NCBI GenBank assembly: GCA_017408525.1
Contig: JAFQUN010000125.1
Span: 1-37,254, forward strand
Length of the DNA: 37,254 nucleotides
DNA from: Oscillospiraceae bacterium
GTDB lineage: Bacteria > Bacillota > Clostridia > Oscillospirales > Oscillospiraceae
Direction: 5' to 3'
Shown in pieces: positions 8,510-16,015 of this stretch. The position numbers were made by a program, and so were the translations under genes. Below the pieces are notes generated by a model. It did not search any database, had not been told where the DNA came from, and worked only from the letters and a program-made list of their open reading frames with translations. Position 1 is the first letter of the stretch. Every line of letters starts with the position of its first letter.

Positions 8510-9146
8510 AAAAAGGGTAAATCTTACGGCTTAGGTACGGGTTGGATTTCCCCGCGCCCTACCCCTCGTTGCCGATGGGGGCGGTTTCCCTTCAAAGAGC
8601 GCGTCGCGGCGTTACCGACCACGAGACCCGACTGCCACTTAGTCCGCACTGCAATCCCCCCTCTGCCCGAAACGACAGCCTAGGTGATTTCCACAGCAGT
8701 CAAACCGTCTCCTATCCTCTTTTGCAGACATGGTTTCAAGGAAATGGCGCACATTCCCTGGCCTGGGAGCTGTACGCTTGAGCTCTCCTATCCGCCATAC
8801 CCACGCAAGGCAGGCTACTCTGCACACAGCGTTACGGCGCAAAGCGCCGGGTAGCACCGCATTGCAGGTTAATCCACCTGTTTCGTACAAGGGTCGCTTG
8901 ACCCCGAGGGGAGTACGCCCCGCACAAGAACAGGTCTCCACGGAAACAGGGTCGGCTCCTCCATGCCATTGAAGGTCGCCCGGAGTCCGCAGGCTTGCAA
9001 AAAGCAAGCCTACCACCAGCACCCACCCCAAACTGGGCGTAAGAAGCAGGCACCAGAGGCTTCACCGTTGTGCCCTTTAACGGATTTTTAGGCCCGTCTT
9101 CAGAGAACGGCAGATCCGACTAGGATACTGCACCGCTGTTTAGCGT
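8510..9146 (-). ncRNA. OLE RNA (ornate large extremophilic RNA)
   Basis: A ~640-nt stretch with no credible coding frame but many local hairpins: 8991-9011 (8-bp stem, AAAAA loop), 8835-8849 (CGGCGC-AAA-GCGCCG), and C/G-rich pairs around 8570-8582 and 8901-8911. It starts just after a strong minus-strand promoter (9153-9181) and runs into oapA and dxs. Size, position upstream of oapA, and order OLE-oapA-dxs match the OLE RNA known from anaerobic and extremophilic Firmicutes, where it forms a membrane-bound ribonucleoprotein linked to stress tolerance. The 5' end is inferred from the -10 box. The 3' end is uncertain; 8458-8478 holds one more hairpin before the oapA Shine-Dalgarno. I could not match primary motifs from memory, so this rests on context and structure. 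Confidence 0.82.
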
Positions 9147-9152
9147 GCCCAT

Positions 9153-9181
9153 ATTATACAGCAGTGCCATCAAATATGCAA
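9153..9181 (-). promoter_or_regulatory. Promoter of OLE RNA and the oapA-recN operon
   Basis: On the minus strand TTGCAT (9181-9176), 17-nt spacer, perfect TATAAT (9158-9153). This predicts transcription from about 9146 leftwards. Between it and the glmS terminator (9182-9233) is AT-rich sequence in which I see nothing else. Confidence 0.75.
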
Positions 9182-9233
9182 GATATTCACTTGATATTCA
9201 GCATGAACGATTTGTAAATTTTTTAAAAGGCAT

Positions 9234-9271
9234 AAAAAACGGAGCGGCGCCGCTCACGCTGCGCCACTCCG
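9234..9271 (-). terminator. glmS intrinsic terminator
   Basis: On the minus strand an 11-bp GC-rich stem (9271-9261 with 9250-9240, one G-T wobble, 10-nt loop) is followed by six T (9239-9234). It lies 57 nt after the glmS stop. Confidence 0.9.
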
Positions 9272-9327
9272 CATAAACTCAATATTTCCCACTGCCTGTA
9301 TGATCGGTGGCAGGGCTTTTCGCACCG

Positions 9328-11166
9328 CTATTCAACAGTCACCGACTTTGCAAGATTCCTCGGCTTATCGATATCACAGCCGCGGTGCAGTGCAACGTAG
9401 TACGCGAAAAGCTGCAGCGGCACAACGCCGAGCGACGGCTGGAGCACAGGGTGCGTGTCGGGAACGACGAGGACATTTTCCACCGTCTTTTCCATCTCCG
9501 CACGATGGCTTTGCGTCGTGAGCGCCAGCACATCCGCGCCGCGCGATTTGACCTCGACCACGTTGCTCATCGCCTTATCGAAAAGCGCGCCGTAGGTGCC
9601 AAGCGCAATGACGAGCGTACCCTGCTCAATGAGCGAGATCGTACCGTGCTTGAGCTCACCGGAGGCATATGCCTCGGAGTGGATGTAGGATATCTCCTTG
9701 AGCTTGAGTGAGCCTTCAAGCCCGAGCGTATAGTCAAGGTTGCGCCCGATGAAAAACACGGAATCGTGGTTGAAGTAGCTCGCCGCGAACTTCTGGATAT
9801 CCTCACAGGAAGCAAGCGTCTCCTCGACCTGCGTGGGGAGAGCCTCAAGTCCTTTGACGATGGCTTCATACTCCTCTTTCGAAACGGAGCCGAGCATGTC
9901 AGCAAAGTAAAGCCCCAGCATATTCAAAACGGCAAGCTGGGTGCTGTACGCCTTCGTCGTTGCGACGGCGATCTCGGGACCTGCGTAGGTATAGAGTACA
10001 TCGTCCGACTCGCGCGCGATGGAGCTTCCGACAACGTTGACGATGGAAAGGACACGCGCACCAAGACTCTTTGCCTCACGCAGCGCCGCCATCGTATCGA
10101 GCGTCTCACCCGACTGGCTGATGACGATGACAAGCGTTTTGTCATCAACAAGCGGATCGCTGTACCGAAACTCCGAGGCAAGACAGACCTCCACGCTCTT
10201 TCGCATGAGCCGTTCAAGGTTGTACTTTCCGACCATGCCAACATGGTAGGACGAGCCGCAGGCGACGATATAGATGCGCTCGATATGACGAAGCTGCCGC
10301 GCGGTGAGGGAAACATCGTCAAACACGATCCTGCCGCCGCGAAGACGCGGCGAGATCGCCTTTCGCAAGGCCTCGGGCTGCTCCATGATCTCCTTGAACA
10401 TGAAGTGCGCATAACCGCCCTTTTCCGCTGCCGAAACCTCCCAGTCGATATGAGAATGTTCCTTTTCAATGACCTGCTGCATGGCGTTATAGATGGTGAT
10501 GCTCTCGCGCGTAAGAACGGCGATCTCACCATCTTCCATGTAAACAACATCGCGCGTATACGGCAAAAGCGCCGTCGCGTCGGAGGCAATATAGTTCGCG
10601 CCATCACCGAATCCGAGCAGAAGAGGCGCGTCCTTGCGCGCGGTGATGATCATATCGGGGTGGTCGGCACACATCATACCAAGCGCATACGCGCCCTCGA
10701 TGCGGCGCAGGACACGACCAACAGCTTCGAAAAAGTCGCCGCACTCGTTATAGTAGAACGCAAGGAGCTGCGCGACGACCTCCGTATCCGTTTCGGAAAC
10801 AAAGCGCACGCCCTCAGCGATCAAAAATTCCTTGATCTCCACATAATTTTCGATGATGCCGTTGTGGATGACAGCGATCTTCTCGTCCTGGCTCAGATGC
10901 GGATGGGAGTTGACATCGTTCGGCTCGCCGTGCGTTGCCCAGCGCGTATGACCGATGCCGATGGTGCCGCGCACATCCTCGCCGCCGCCGATCTTGTCCG
11001 AGAGGACCTGCAGCCGACCCTTGCTCTTTGCCACCTGCAAAAAGCCGCCCGCCGTGCAAACGGCGATGCCGGCGCTGTCGTACCCTCTGTATTCAAGGCG
11101 GGAAAGTCCGTCCAGCAGGATGGGCGCCGCCTGTTCCTTTCCGATGTAGCCAACGATTCCACACAT
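9328..11166 (-). CDS. glmS: Glutamine-fructose-6-phosphate aminotransferase (isomerizing)
   Basis: Makes glucosamine-6-phosphate from fructose-6-phosphate and glutamine, the entry to peptidoglycan amino sugars. 612 residues. Translation must begin at 11166 (MCGIVGYIG), because Cys2 becomes the N-terminal nucleophile of the glutaminase domain; a longer frame from 11268 would bury it. The glutaminase domain (1-240) has GHTRWATHGEPND, two SIS sugar-isomerase domains follow (for example SQSGETLDT), and the chain ends in the family tail DKPRNLAKSVTVE. GAGGAG lies about 11 nt upstream. The 80-nt gap to the divergent gene leaves no room for a glmS ribozyme. It has its own terminator. Confidence 0.98.
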   Translation of the reverse strand: MCGIVGYIGKEQAAPILLDGLSRLEYRGYDSAGIAVCTAGGFLQVAKSKGRLQVLSDKIGGGEDVRGTIGIGHTRWATHGEPNDVNSHPHLSQDEKIAVIHNGIIENYVEIKEFLIAEGVRFVSETDTEVVAQLLAFYYNECGDFFEAVGRVLRRIEGAYALGMMCADHPDMIITARKDAPLLLGFGDGANYIASDATALLPYTRDVVYMEDGEIAVLTRESITIYNAMQQVIEKEHSHIDWEVSAAEKGGYAHFMFKEIMEQPEALRKAISPRLRGGRIVFDDVSLTARQLRHIERIYIVACGSSYHVGMVGKYNLERLMRKSVEVCLASEFRYSDPLVDDKTLVIVISQSGETLDTMAALREAKSLGARVLSIVNVVGSSIARESDDVLYTYAGPEIAVATTKAYSTQLAVLNMLGLYFADMLGSVSKEEYEAIVKGLEALPTQVEETLASCEDIQKFAASYFNHDSVFFIGRNLDYTLGLEGSLKLKEISYIHSEAYASGELKHGTISLIEQGTLVIALGTYGALFDKAMSNVVEVKSRGADVLALTTQSHRAEMEKTVENVLVVPDTHPVLQPSLGVVPLQLFAYYVALHRGCDIDKPRNLAKSVTVE

Positions 11167-11245
11167 ATGTTCTCTTCTCTCCTCAAAATCAATATCGTAT
11201 AGTTTCGTCCTCCGGCGCACATACTGCCCAAAAAGGAGGGACGAA

Positions 11246-11926
11246 ATGATCATTGCATTTGCCCGCACGGTTTTGCTGTATTTTCTGATAATGGCGGCGC
11301 TGCGCCTGATGGGAAAGCGTCAGCTCGGCGAGCTGGAGCCGGCGGAGCTTGTCATCGCACTCCTGATATCCGACCTCGCCGCCGTGCCGATGCAGGATTT
11401 CGGCATCCCGCTTCTAAACGGCATCATTCCGATCTTGACGCTTCTTGCGCTTTCCATGCTCATGTCCTACGGAAGTCTGAAAAGCATCCGTTTTCGAAGC
11501 CTTTTCTGCGGAACACCCTCTCTTTTGATCCGTGACGGTGTCGTTTTACAGGATTCGATGCGAAAAAACCGCTTTACGACCGACGAACTGATCGAAGAGC
11601 TTCGCACACAGGGCATAAGCGATATTGCAAGCGTAAAATACGCCATGCTTGAAACGAACGGTCAGCTCTCCGTCCTCCTTCGCAGCGACTGCCAGCCGCT
11701 TACAGCAAAGCAAGCCGGACTTCGCGTTGAGGACGACACTTTTCTTCCCATCGTCATCATAAGCGATGGACGGCTCATCCGCAAAAACCTTGACCTTTCC
11801 GGTCACACCGACAGCTGGGTCGACCGTGAGATCAAAAAACACGGCGCATCATCGCGGCGCGATGTATTTCTCCTGATGGTCGATGCGCGCGGAAAGACCG
11901 TCTTTTTGAAAAAGGAGGCGCAGTGA
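11246..11926 (+). CDS. DUF421 (YetF/YrbG-type) membrane protein
   Basis: A 226-residue protein with three N-terminal hydrophobic segments (about residues 3-22, 33-50 and 54-72) followed by a soluble domain with the conserved stretch LLIRDGVVLQDSMRKNRFT and SVKYAMLETNGQLSVLL. This layout is that of the DUF421/YetF family, whose biochemical role is not established and some members of which affect spore envelopes or stress. AAAGGAGGG precedes the ATG. It overlaps the following DUF4363 gene, a pairing that is common in Clostridia. It diverges from glmS across 80 nt. Confidence 0.93.
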   Translation: MIIAFARTVLLYFLIMAALRLMGKRQLGELEPAELVIALLISDLAAVPMQDFGIPLLNGIIPILTLLALSMLMSYGSLKSIRFRSLFCGTPSLLIRDGVVLQDSMRKNRFTTDELIEELRTQGISDIASVKYAMLETNGQLSVLLRSDCQPLTAKQAGLRVEDDTFLPIVIISDGRLIRKNLDLSGHTDSWVDREIKKHGASSRRDVFLLMVDARGKTVFLKKEAQ

Positions 11927-12306
11927 TGCGAGGCTTTCTTTTCCCCTGCGCGGTGCTTGCCGTTATTCTCGGCGCAACCATCGCAAACGGCATATATGTC
12001 ACTTCTCTTTGCGACGGCTGGATCGAAGCTTTGCACACCATCGAGCCGCAGATCGGTCCAAACGCGGAAGGGGATGTTTCAGGCGCCGTCGAATCGGTAT
12101 ACGGTGACTGGTCAGACCGCCAGAGGTTTTTGCACATCGTTGTTGAGCATGACGAGCTTGACGAGGTAGAATCACTCTTTGCGCGAACGATCAGCTGCGC
12201 AAAAGAGGATGACGCACACGAGCTGGAGGCAAACATCGCCGAGCTTATCACACAGCTTCGCCATCTCAAGGAGATGGAGCAGCCGCGTATCGAAAATATT
12301 TTCTAA
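11926..12306 (+). CDS. DUF4363 family protein
   Basis: A 126-residue protein with an N-terminal membrane anchor or signal (FLFPCAVLAVILGATIANGIY) and a helical, acidic remainder with heptad-like leucines. This matches the DUF4363 family, of unknown function, regularly encoded after DUF421 genes. The preceding stop codon and this start overlap: GTG (11923) and ATG (11926) are both in frame, and ATG is chosen because AGGAGG (11913-11918) is then 7 nt away. Probably translationally coupled to the DUF421 gene. Confidence 0.85.
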   Translation: MRGFLFPCAVLAVILGATIANGIYVTSLCDGWIEALHTIEPQIGPNAEGDVSGAVESVYGDWSDRQRFLHIVVEHDELDEVESLFARTISCAKEDDAHELEANIAELITQLRHLKEMEQPRIENIF

Positions 12307-12310
12307 ACTT

Positions 12311-12339
12311 TCGCAGAAAGTGACCCACACTTTCTGCGA
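12311..12339. terminator. Hairpin after the DUF4363 gene
   Basis: A perfect 12-bp stem TCGCAGAAAGTG / CACTTTCTGCGA with loop ACCCA starts 4 nt after the stop codon. It has no T run, so it may be a 3'-end stabiliser or part of the adjoining multi-hairpin element rather than a classical terminator. Confidence 0.5.
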
Positions 12340-12360
12340 GTAGGCTGCACGGCGCTGCAT

Positions 12361-12486
12361 CGCACTCTCTGCCCTGTCGGGCAGTTCGCACGTTTGCGCC
12401 GCGAGCTGTATTTTTTCCGACGTACACGCCGCCGGAAAAAATGATCCAACTTTATTTTGCCGCTTCACGGCAAAACTCGGTGAGAC
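12361..12486 (-). repeat. Multi-hairpin 3'-UTR element, copy A (after nrdR)
   Basis: Read from the nrdR stop codon (minus strand), it opens with GTCTCACCGAGTTT (12486-12473), then a hairpin (stem TTTGCCG/CGGCAAA), AAATAAAGT (12457-12449), CATTTT (12443-12438), a second hairpin (TTCCG/CGGAA), AAAATAC (12414-12408), CAAACGTG (12396-12389), a third hairpin (CTGCCC/GGGCAG, 12384-12369) and GAGTGCG (12367-12361). The single-stranded blocks recur in the same order in copy B at 22623-22737, while the stem sequences differ but still pair. That points to a structured RNA or DNA element, not chance similarity. Confidence 0.75.
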
Positions 12487-12942
12487 CTACTTCTCCTCGA
12501 GCAGCTTGCTCAATTCCTTCATAAAGGTATCGATATCCTTAAACTGTCTGTAAACGGAGGCGAAGCGGACATATGCGACCTCGTCGCACGATTTGAGCCG
12601 CTCCATGACAAGTTCGCCGATGCGGTCGGTGCTGATCTCACGGTCGAGCGAGTTTTGCAGCGTCTGCTCGATCTCATCAGTCATACGCTCAAGGTCGGCA
12701 AGCGCAACAGGGCGCTTCTGGCACGCACGCATCATCCCGTCAAGGATCTTGCGCCGGTCAAAGCTCTGTCGGCTCCCGTCCTTCTTTATAACCATCATCG
12801 GAAGGCTCTCGACCGTTTCATAGGTCGTAAACCGCTTTTCACAGGAAAGGCACTCTCTGCGGCGGCGGATACTGCACCCTTCCTCCGCGGGACGGGAGTC
12901 CACGACCTTGCTTTCACGATAGCCGCAATAAGGACATCTCAT
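12487..12942 (-). CDS. nrdR: Transcriptional repressor NrdR
   Basis: A 151-residue nucleotide-sensing repressor of ribonucleotide reductase genes. The N-terminal zinc ribbon uses Cys3, Cys6, Cys31 and Cys34 (MRCPYC ... CLSC). The ATP-cone domain follows, starting at [23 protein letters not shown] 12942 begins exactly at the zinc ribbon, as in the family; a longer frame from 12984 has no support. The gene stops with TAG, and the multi-hairpin element copy A begins at the very next base. Confidence 0.97.
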   Translation of the reverse strand: MRCPYCGYRESKVVDSRPAEEGCSIRRRRECLSCEKRFTTYETVESLPMMVIKKDGSRQSFDRRKILDGMMRACQKRPVALADLERMTDEIEQTLQNSLDREISTDRIGELVMERLKSCDEVAYVRFASVYRQFKDIDTFMKELSKLLEEK

Positions 12943-12993
12943 AAAAACAGCCTCTCTTTCGTCGATTGTGCCGCACAAGCACACGGCTTTTTT

Positions 12994-13022
12994 ATTTTAG
13001 CATATCAAAGTGCATTTGTGTA
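12994..13022 (-). promoter_or_regulatory. Extended -10 promoter for nrdR
   Basis: On the minus strand TACACA (13022-13017), 17-nt spacer, and TGC-TAAAAT with TAAAAT at 12999-12994. The -35 is poor, but the TGn motif compensates. It lies about 50 nt before the nrdR start. Confidence 0.4.
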
Positions 13023-13032
13023 GCGTTCTTTA

Positions 13033-13569
13033 TCAATTTTCCAAAAAAATCGGTTTGCCTGCATGGTCGACCGTAAAAACAGCGCAGCGTTTTCCGCCGA
13101 TCGATCGCACCGTTGCAAAGCAGAAAAGCGGCTCGAGCGGGAATGGCCGTCCCTCCGGAAACGGCAGCGCGATGCGCGCGCGCTGCTCCTCCTCAAGCAA
13201 GAGCGCATCGCCAAGCGCGTCGATCGCGGCAGACAGCTCCGCACAGGCAAATGGTCTTCGCCCGCCGAGCGCCAGCCAGTCCTCTTCGCAAGCATCAAGT
13301 GTCTTCCCTGCCTCGGCACGCGCCGCAACGATGCTTCCGACCGCACGCAGCGACGAGGCGGAAATGCGCCGCGTGAGGCACAGCGCACCGTCGCACGGCG
13401 CAAGTACGCCGAGCGGAAGCTCGCCCTCCTCGCCGCACAGCGTCAAGCGGTAGATATGTTCTGTGTCAAGCGCACATTCAGCATGAAAAGCGCGGTAGAG
13501 TCCGTCATTTTTCATATGTAGTGTTCCCACGCGCTGCGCCGAAAGATGCACTGGGTATTCCTGTCCCAC
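13033..13569 (-). CDS. Uncharacterised 178-residue protein
   Basis: I do not recognise this protein. It is soluble, mildly acidic and rich in Ala, Leu and Cys. The N-terminal half looks beta-rich (VGTLHMKNDGLYRAFHAEC, IYRLTLCGEEGELPLGVL), and the C-terminal part includes an alternating-strand end (CAVFTVDHAGKPIFLEN). No signal peptide, membrane segment or catalytic motif is seen. Start GTG 13569 is chosen because AAAGAGG is then 8 nt upstream; GTG 13578 overlaps that site. It follows the terminator of the next upstream gene and lies 91 nt before nrdR. Confidence 0.7.
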   Translation of the reverse strand: MGQEYPVHLSAQRVGTLHMKNDGLYRAFHAECALDTEHIYRLTLCGEEGELPLGVLAPCDGALCLTRRISASSLRAVGSIVAARAEAGKTLDACEEDWLALGGRRPFACAELSAAIDALGDALLLEEEQRARIALPFPEGRPFPLEPLFCFATVRSIGGKRCAVFTVDHAGKPIFLEN

Positions 13570-13595
13570 ACATATCACCTCTTTTCTCGAGAGGC

Positions 13596-13631
13596 AAAAA
13601 CCATCGCCCCTGCAACGATATGCAGGGGCGA
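13596..13631 (-). terminator. Intrinsic terminator
   Basis: On the minus strand an 11-bp GC-rich stem (13631-13621 with 13614-13604, 6-nt loop) is followed by a five-T run (13600-13596). It terminates the 13654-14223 gene. Confidence 0.85.
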
Positions 13632-13653
13632 AGGTTATAATAATTTAAAAATT

Positions 13654-14223
13654 TTATTCCACGGTGTACGCACCGCGCACAAGCACCTTGACTGTCTCCG
13701 CCGTTGCCTTCACCGCACGGTTTTCCATCGTGACCATATAAAGGTGATTCTTCACAAGTGCACCGCCGCCTGAAAGCGTTGCCGCATCAGTCGTGTCGAT
13801 CAGACCGGGGGTGCTGTCCGCAACACAGCTCGCCGTACCCACACGCAGCAAAACCTCGCTGCCGATGGGAAGGCGGAGCGTCTGTCCCTGCGTCAGGTCA
13901 ACGAGCGTAAAGCTCTGCGTGTTTGCCGTGCCGCCTGTCGTTCCTCCCGAGGGGACTTCGGATGTTCCTCCCTGCGGTGCCTTCCCCGCTGCATCCGCGA
14001 TCTTTCCCGAAAGGTCATCCATGACCTTCTCATTTCGCGCCGCGATCTTTTCATCAACGCGCGCAAGAAGCTCGTCCATATAGACCTCACTGAGGTAGCT
14101 CAGCGTCACGAGCGGGTCGGAGGAAGATCCCGTCTCCGCTGCGATGGCAACGAGCGAGGTGAGCGTAAAGCCGATCGTCAAAAGCGCGACAAGCCGCATG
14201 ATCCATCTGTTCTTTGTTTCCAT
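13654..14223 (-). CDS. Secreted or membrane-anchored protein of unknown function
   Basis: A 189-residue protein. Basic N-terminus METKNRWIMR, hydrophobic segment about residues 10-30 ending near AIAAETG (possible signal cleavage or anchor), a helical acidic section (residues 40-80), a Gly/Thr/Pro-rich linker (about 83-105), and a C-terminal beta-rich domain (LTQGQTLRLPIGSEVLLRVGTA onward). The latter resembles small exported domains common in Clostridia, but I cannot name the family. ATG 14223 follows AAAGGAG at 10 nt. It sits downstream of mazF and upstream of its own terminator. Confidence 0.75.
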   Translation of the reverse strand: METKNRWIMRLVALLTIGFTLTSLVAIAAETGSSSDPLVTLSYLSEVYMDELLARVDEKIAARNEKVMDDLSGKIADAAGKAPQGGTSEVPSGGTTGGTANTQSFTLVDLTQGQTLRLPIGSEVLLRVGTASCVADSTPGLIDTTDAATLSGGGALVKNHLYMVTMENRAVKATAETVKVLVRGAYTVE

Positions 14224-14287
14224 AGTATGTACTCTCCTTTGTTTTCGCCGCTCTCCGCGAGGTCTCCCCCGCGGAGAGGCGTAAATT

Positions 14288-14653
14288 TCAAACAAACTGG
14301 GTGTTTTGCAGTCCAAAGCTCACGGCAAGCGCAGCGTCTATCCGCTCCATCATCTCTCCATCGACACGCCCCATCCGTTCACGCAAGCGACGCTTATCAA
14401 GCGTGCGGATCTGCTCAAGCAGAACGACAGAATCCTTCGCAAGCCCGTAATTCTGTGCCGAAAGACCGATATGTGTGGGGAGCCGCGCCTTATTCGTCTG
14501 CGAAGTGATCGCAGCGGCAATGACCGTGGGACTGTATCGATTGCCGGTATCGTTCTGAACGATAAGTACCGGCCGCACGCCGCCCTGCTCACTGCCCACG
14601 ACGGGGCTGAGATCGGCATAGTAGATGTCTCCTCGTTTTACGCTGGTATCCAC
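14288..14653 (-). CDS. ndoA: MazF/NdoA-type mRNA interferase
   Basis: A toxin-family endoribonuclease of the PemK/MazF fold that cleaves mRNA at short sequence sites. 121 residues. The sequence [31 protein letters not shown] near the start holds the conserved Arg and the GSEQ/GGVRP loop of EndoA, and [12 protein letters not shown] follows. Start GTG 14653 is chosen for spacing to GCGGAG (10 nt); GTG 14662 is an alternative adding three residues. As in Bacillus, it lies just downstream of alr, but the small antitoxin gene normally between alr and ndoA is missing here (only about 170 nt without a usable frame). Confidence 0.92.
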   Translation of the reverse strand: MDTSVKRGDIYYADLSPVVGSEQGGVRPVLIVQNDTGNRYSPTVIAAAITSQTNKARLPTHIGLSAQNYGLAKDSVVLLEQIRTLDKRRLRERMGRVDGEMMERIDAALAVSFGLQNTQFV

Positions 14654-14771
14654 AAAGTTCACACTCCGCCGGAAGAAGTACCCATCACCGCGCCTTGCGG
14701 TCAGGCCACTATCATTCTCCCACGCAGCCGGGGAATTTATACGCGCGCCGCGCGCAAATTTCCGCCGGCGT

Positions 14772-14797
14772 CGCCCCGCACTATCCTATGCGGGGCG
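14772..14797. other. Strong hairpin between alr and mazF
   Basis: CGCCCCGCA (14772-14780) pairs perfectly with TGCGGGGCG (14789-14797) across an 8-nt loop, 27 nt after the alr stop on the minus strand. There is no T run, so it is a possible mRNA processing or stability element rather than a clear terminator. The rest of 14663-14823 holds no gene that I can support. Confidence 0.5.
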
Positions 14798-14823
14798 CTG
14801 TCGGAGTGTGCTTTCCCAATATC

Positions 14824-15996
14824 TTATCGAAGAATGCAAAGGTCGCGCCCGACCACCGCACCGCCTTTGAGGTACAGCCGCGGCACACGCTTTGAAACAG
14901 CGCACAAAAGTTCGTAAGGGATCGTTCCGATCAGCTTCGCCGCATCGTCCACAAGGCTTCCCTCTCCGTAGATCTCCACCTCATCCCCCTCGCAAACAGC
15001 GGGAAGATCCGTCAGGTCGATCATGCACATATCCATGCAGATGCGCCCGCAGATAGGCGCCGGTCCCGCCGGTGTCAAAACGCTGAAGCCGTTTCCCAGC
15101 GCGCGGAAAAGCCCGTCAGCATACCCGACAGGCAAAACACCGATACGGCTTGGGCGTTTTGTCGTAAACGCTCTTCCGTAGCTGATGCTCTCACCCGCGC
15201 GCAACTCCTTGACAGAGGCAATGACGCTTTTAAGGCGCATAACAGGTCTTGCACCGACTTTCTTTGCTGCCCCTCCCGCACCGTAAAGCACAATGCCGCA
15301 GCGCACCATATCCCATGCATAGTGCGGATAAAGTGCCGTCGCGCCGCTGTTGCAGCAGTGGTGCAGCGGAAATTGAAAGCCCCGCTCCGCAATCGCATCG
15401 ACCATGCGCCGCGCGCGCTCGTACTGCATGCTCGTGTATGCCGCATCTTCCTGCGTTTCCTCATCAGCGGAGCAAAAATGCGTGAATATCCCCTCAGCAT
15501 CAATTCTGTCAAGCGAAAGGACCTTACATATTTCATCGCAGCTTTTTTCAAAATTCGCTTCGTCGCACAAAAAGCCGAGCCGACCCATGCCGGTATCAAG
15601 CTTGATATGCGCGCGCATCCGCCCACCGCACATACGCGCCGCGTCGTTATAGACACAGGCGGTCGGAAGATCCTGCACCGTCTGTGTGATGTCGTTTGCA
15701 AGGATGCGCGGCATCTGATCGGCGGGTGAATAGCCAAGCACCAGAACAGGCAGCTCCACACCGCCCGCGCGAAGCTCACACGCCTCGTCAACATTTGAAA
15801 CGGCGAGGTAGTCCGCGCCCGCTTCCTCCAAATGGCGTGCAATGTGCAGCGCACCGTGTCCGTAGGCATCCGCCTTGACAACGCCGAGCAGCTTCACGCC
15901 CGCACCGACCTGCGCGCGGACGGCGGCGAGGTTTTCGGTAAGCGCGTCAAGGTCGATCTCCGCCCATGTCCGTTTGAGCTGCGCTTCCATACTCAT
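14824..15996 (-). CDS. alr: Alanine racemase
   Basis: A PLP enzyme interconverting L- and D-alanine for peptidoglycan. 390 residues. Lys41 in VVKADAYGHGA binds PLP, and the C-terminal domain supplies the second catalytic residue, a Tyr in the block GESISYGRAF; ICGRICMDMCMIDLTDLP completes the family pattern. ATG 15996 is favoured by AAAGGCGGG about 7 nt upstream (ATG 15990 is also in frame). Neighbours are nnrD and a GerS-like lipoprotein upstream and mazF downstream, an order known in Clostridia. Confidence 0.97.
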   Translation of the reverse strand: MSMEAQLKRTWAEIDLDALTENLAAVRAQVGAGVKLLGVVKADAYGHGALHIARHLEEAGADYLAVSNVDEACELRAGGVELPVLVLGYSPADQMPRILANDITQTVQDLPTACVYNDAARMCGGRMRAHIKLDTGMGRLGFLCDEANFEKSCDEICKVLSLDRIDAEGIFTHFCSADEETQEDAAYTSMQYERARRMVDAIAERGFQFPLHHCCNSGATALYPHYAWDMVRCGIVLYGAGGAAKKVGARPVMRLKSVIASVKELRAGESISYGRAFTTKRPSRIGVLPVGYADGLFRALGNGFSVLTPAGPAPICGRICMDMCMIDLTDLPAVCEGDEVEIYGEGSLVDDAAKLIGTIPYELLCAVSKRVPRLYLKGGAVVGRDLCILR

Positions 15997-16015
15997 TTTC
16001 CCGCCTTTCTTTCGC

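Noticed and set aside
8440..9150. RNase P RNA or tmRNA as the identity of the large non-coding region
   Set aside because: The conserved RNase P blocks (such as GAGGAAAGTCC) and the tmRNA ends are absent, while the position before oapA-dxs fits OLE RNA.
11167..11245. glmS ribozyme upstream of glmS
   Set aside because: Only 80 nt separate glmS from the divergent gene, and the ribozyme core is not there.
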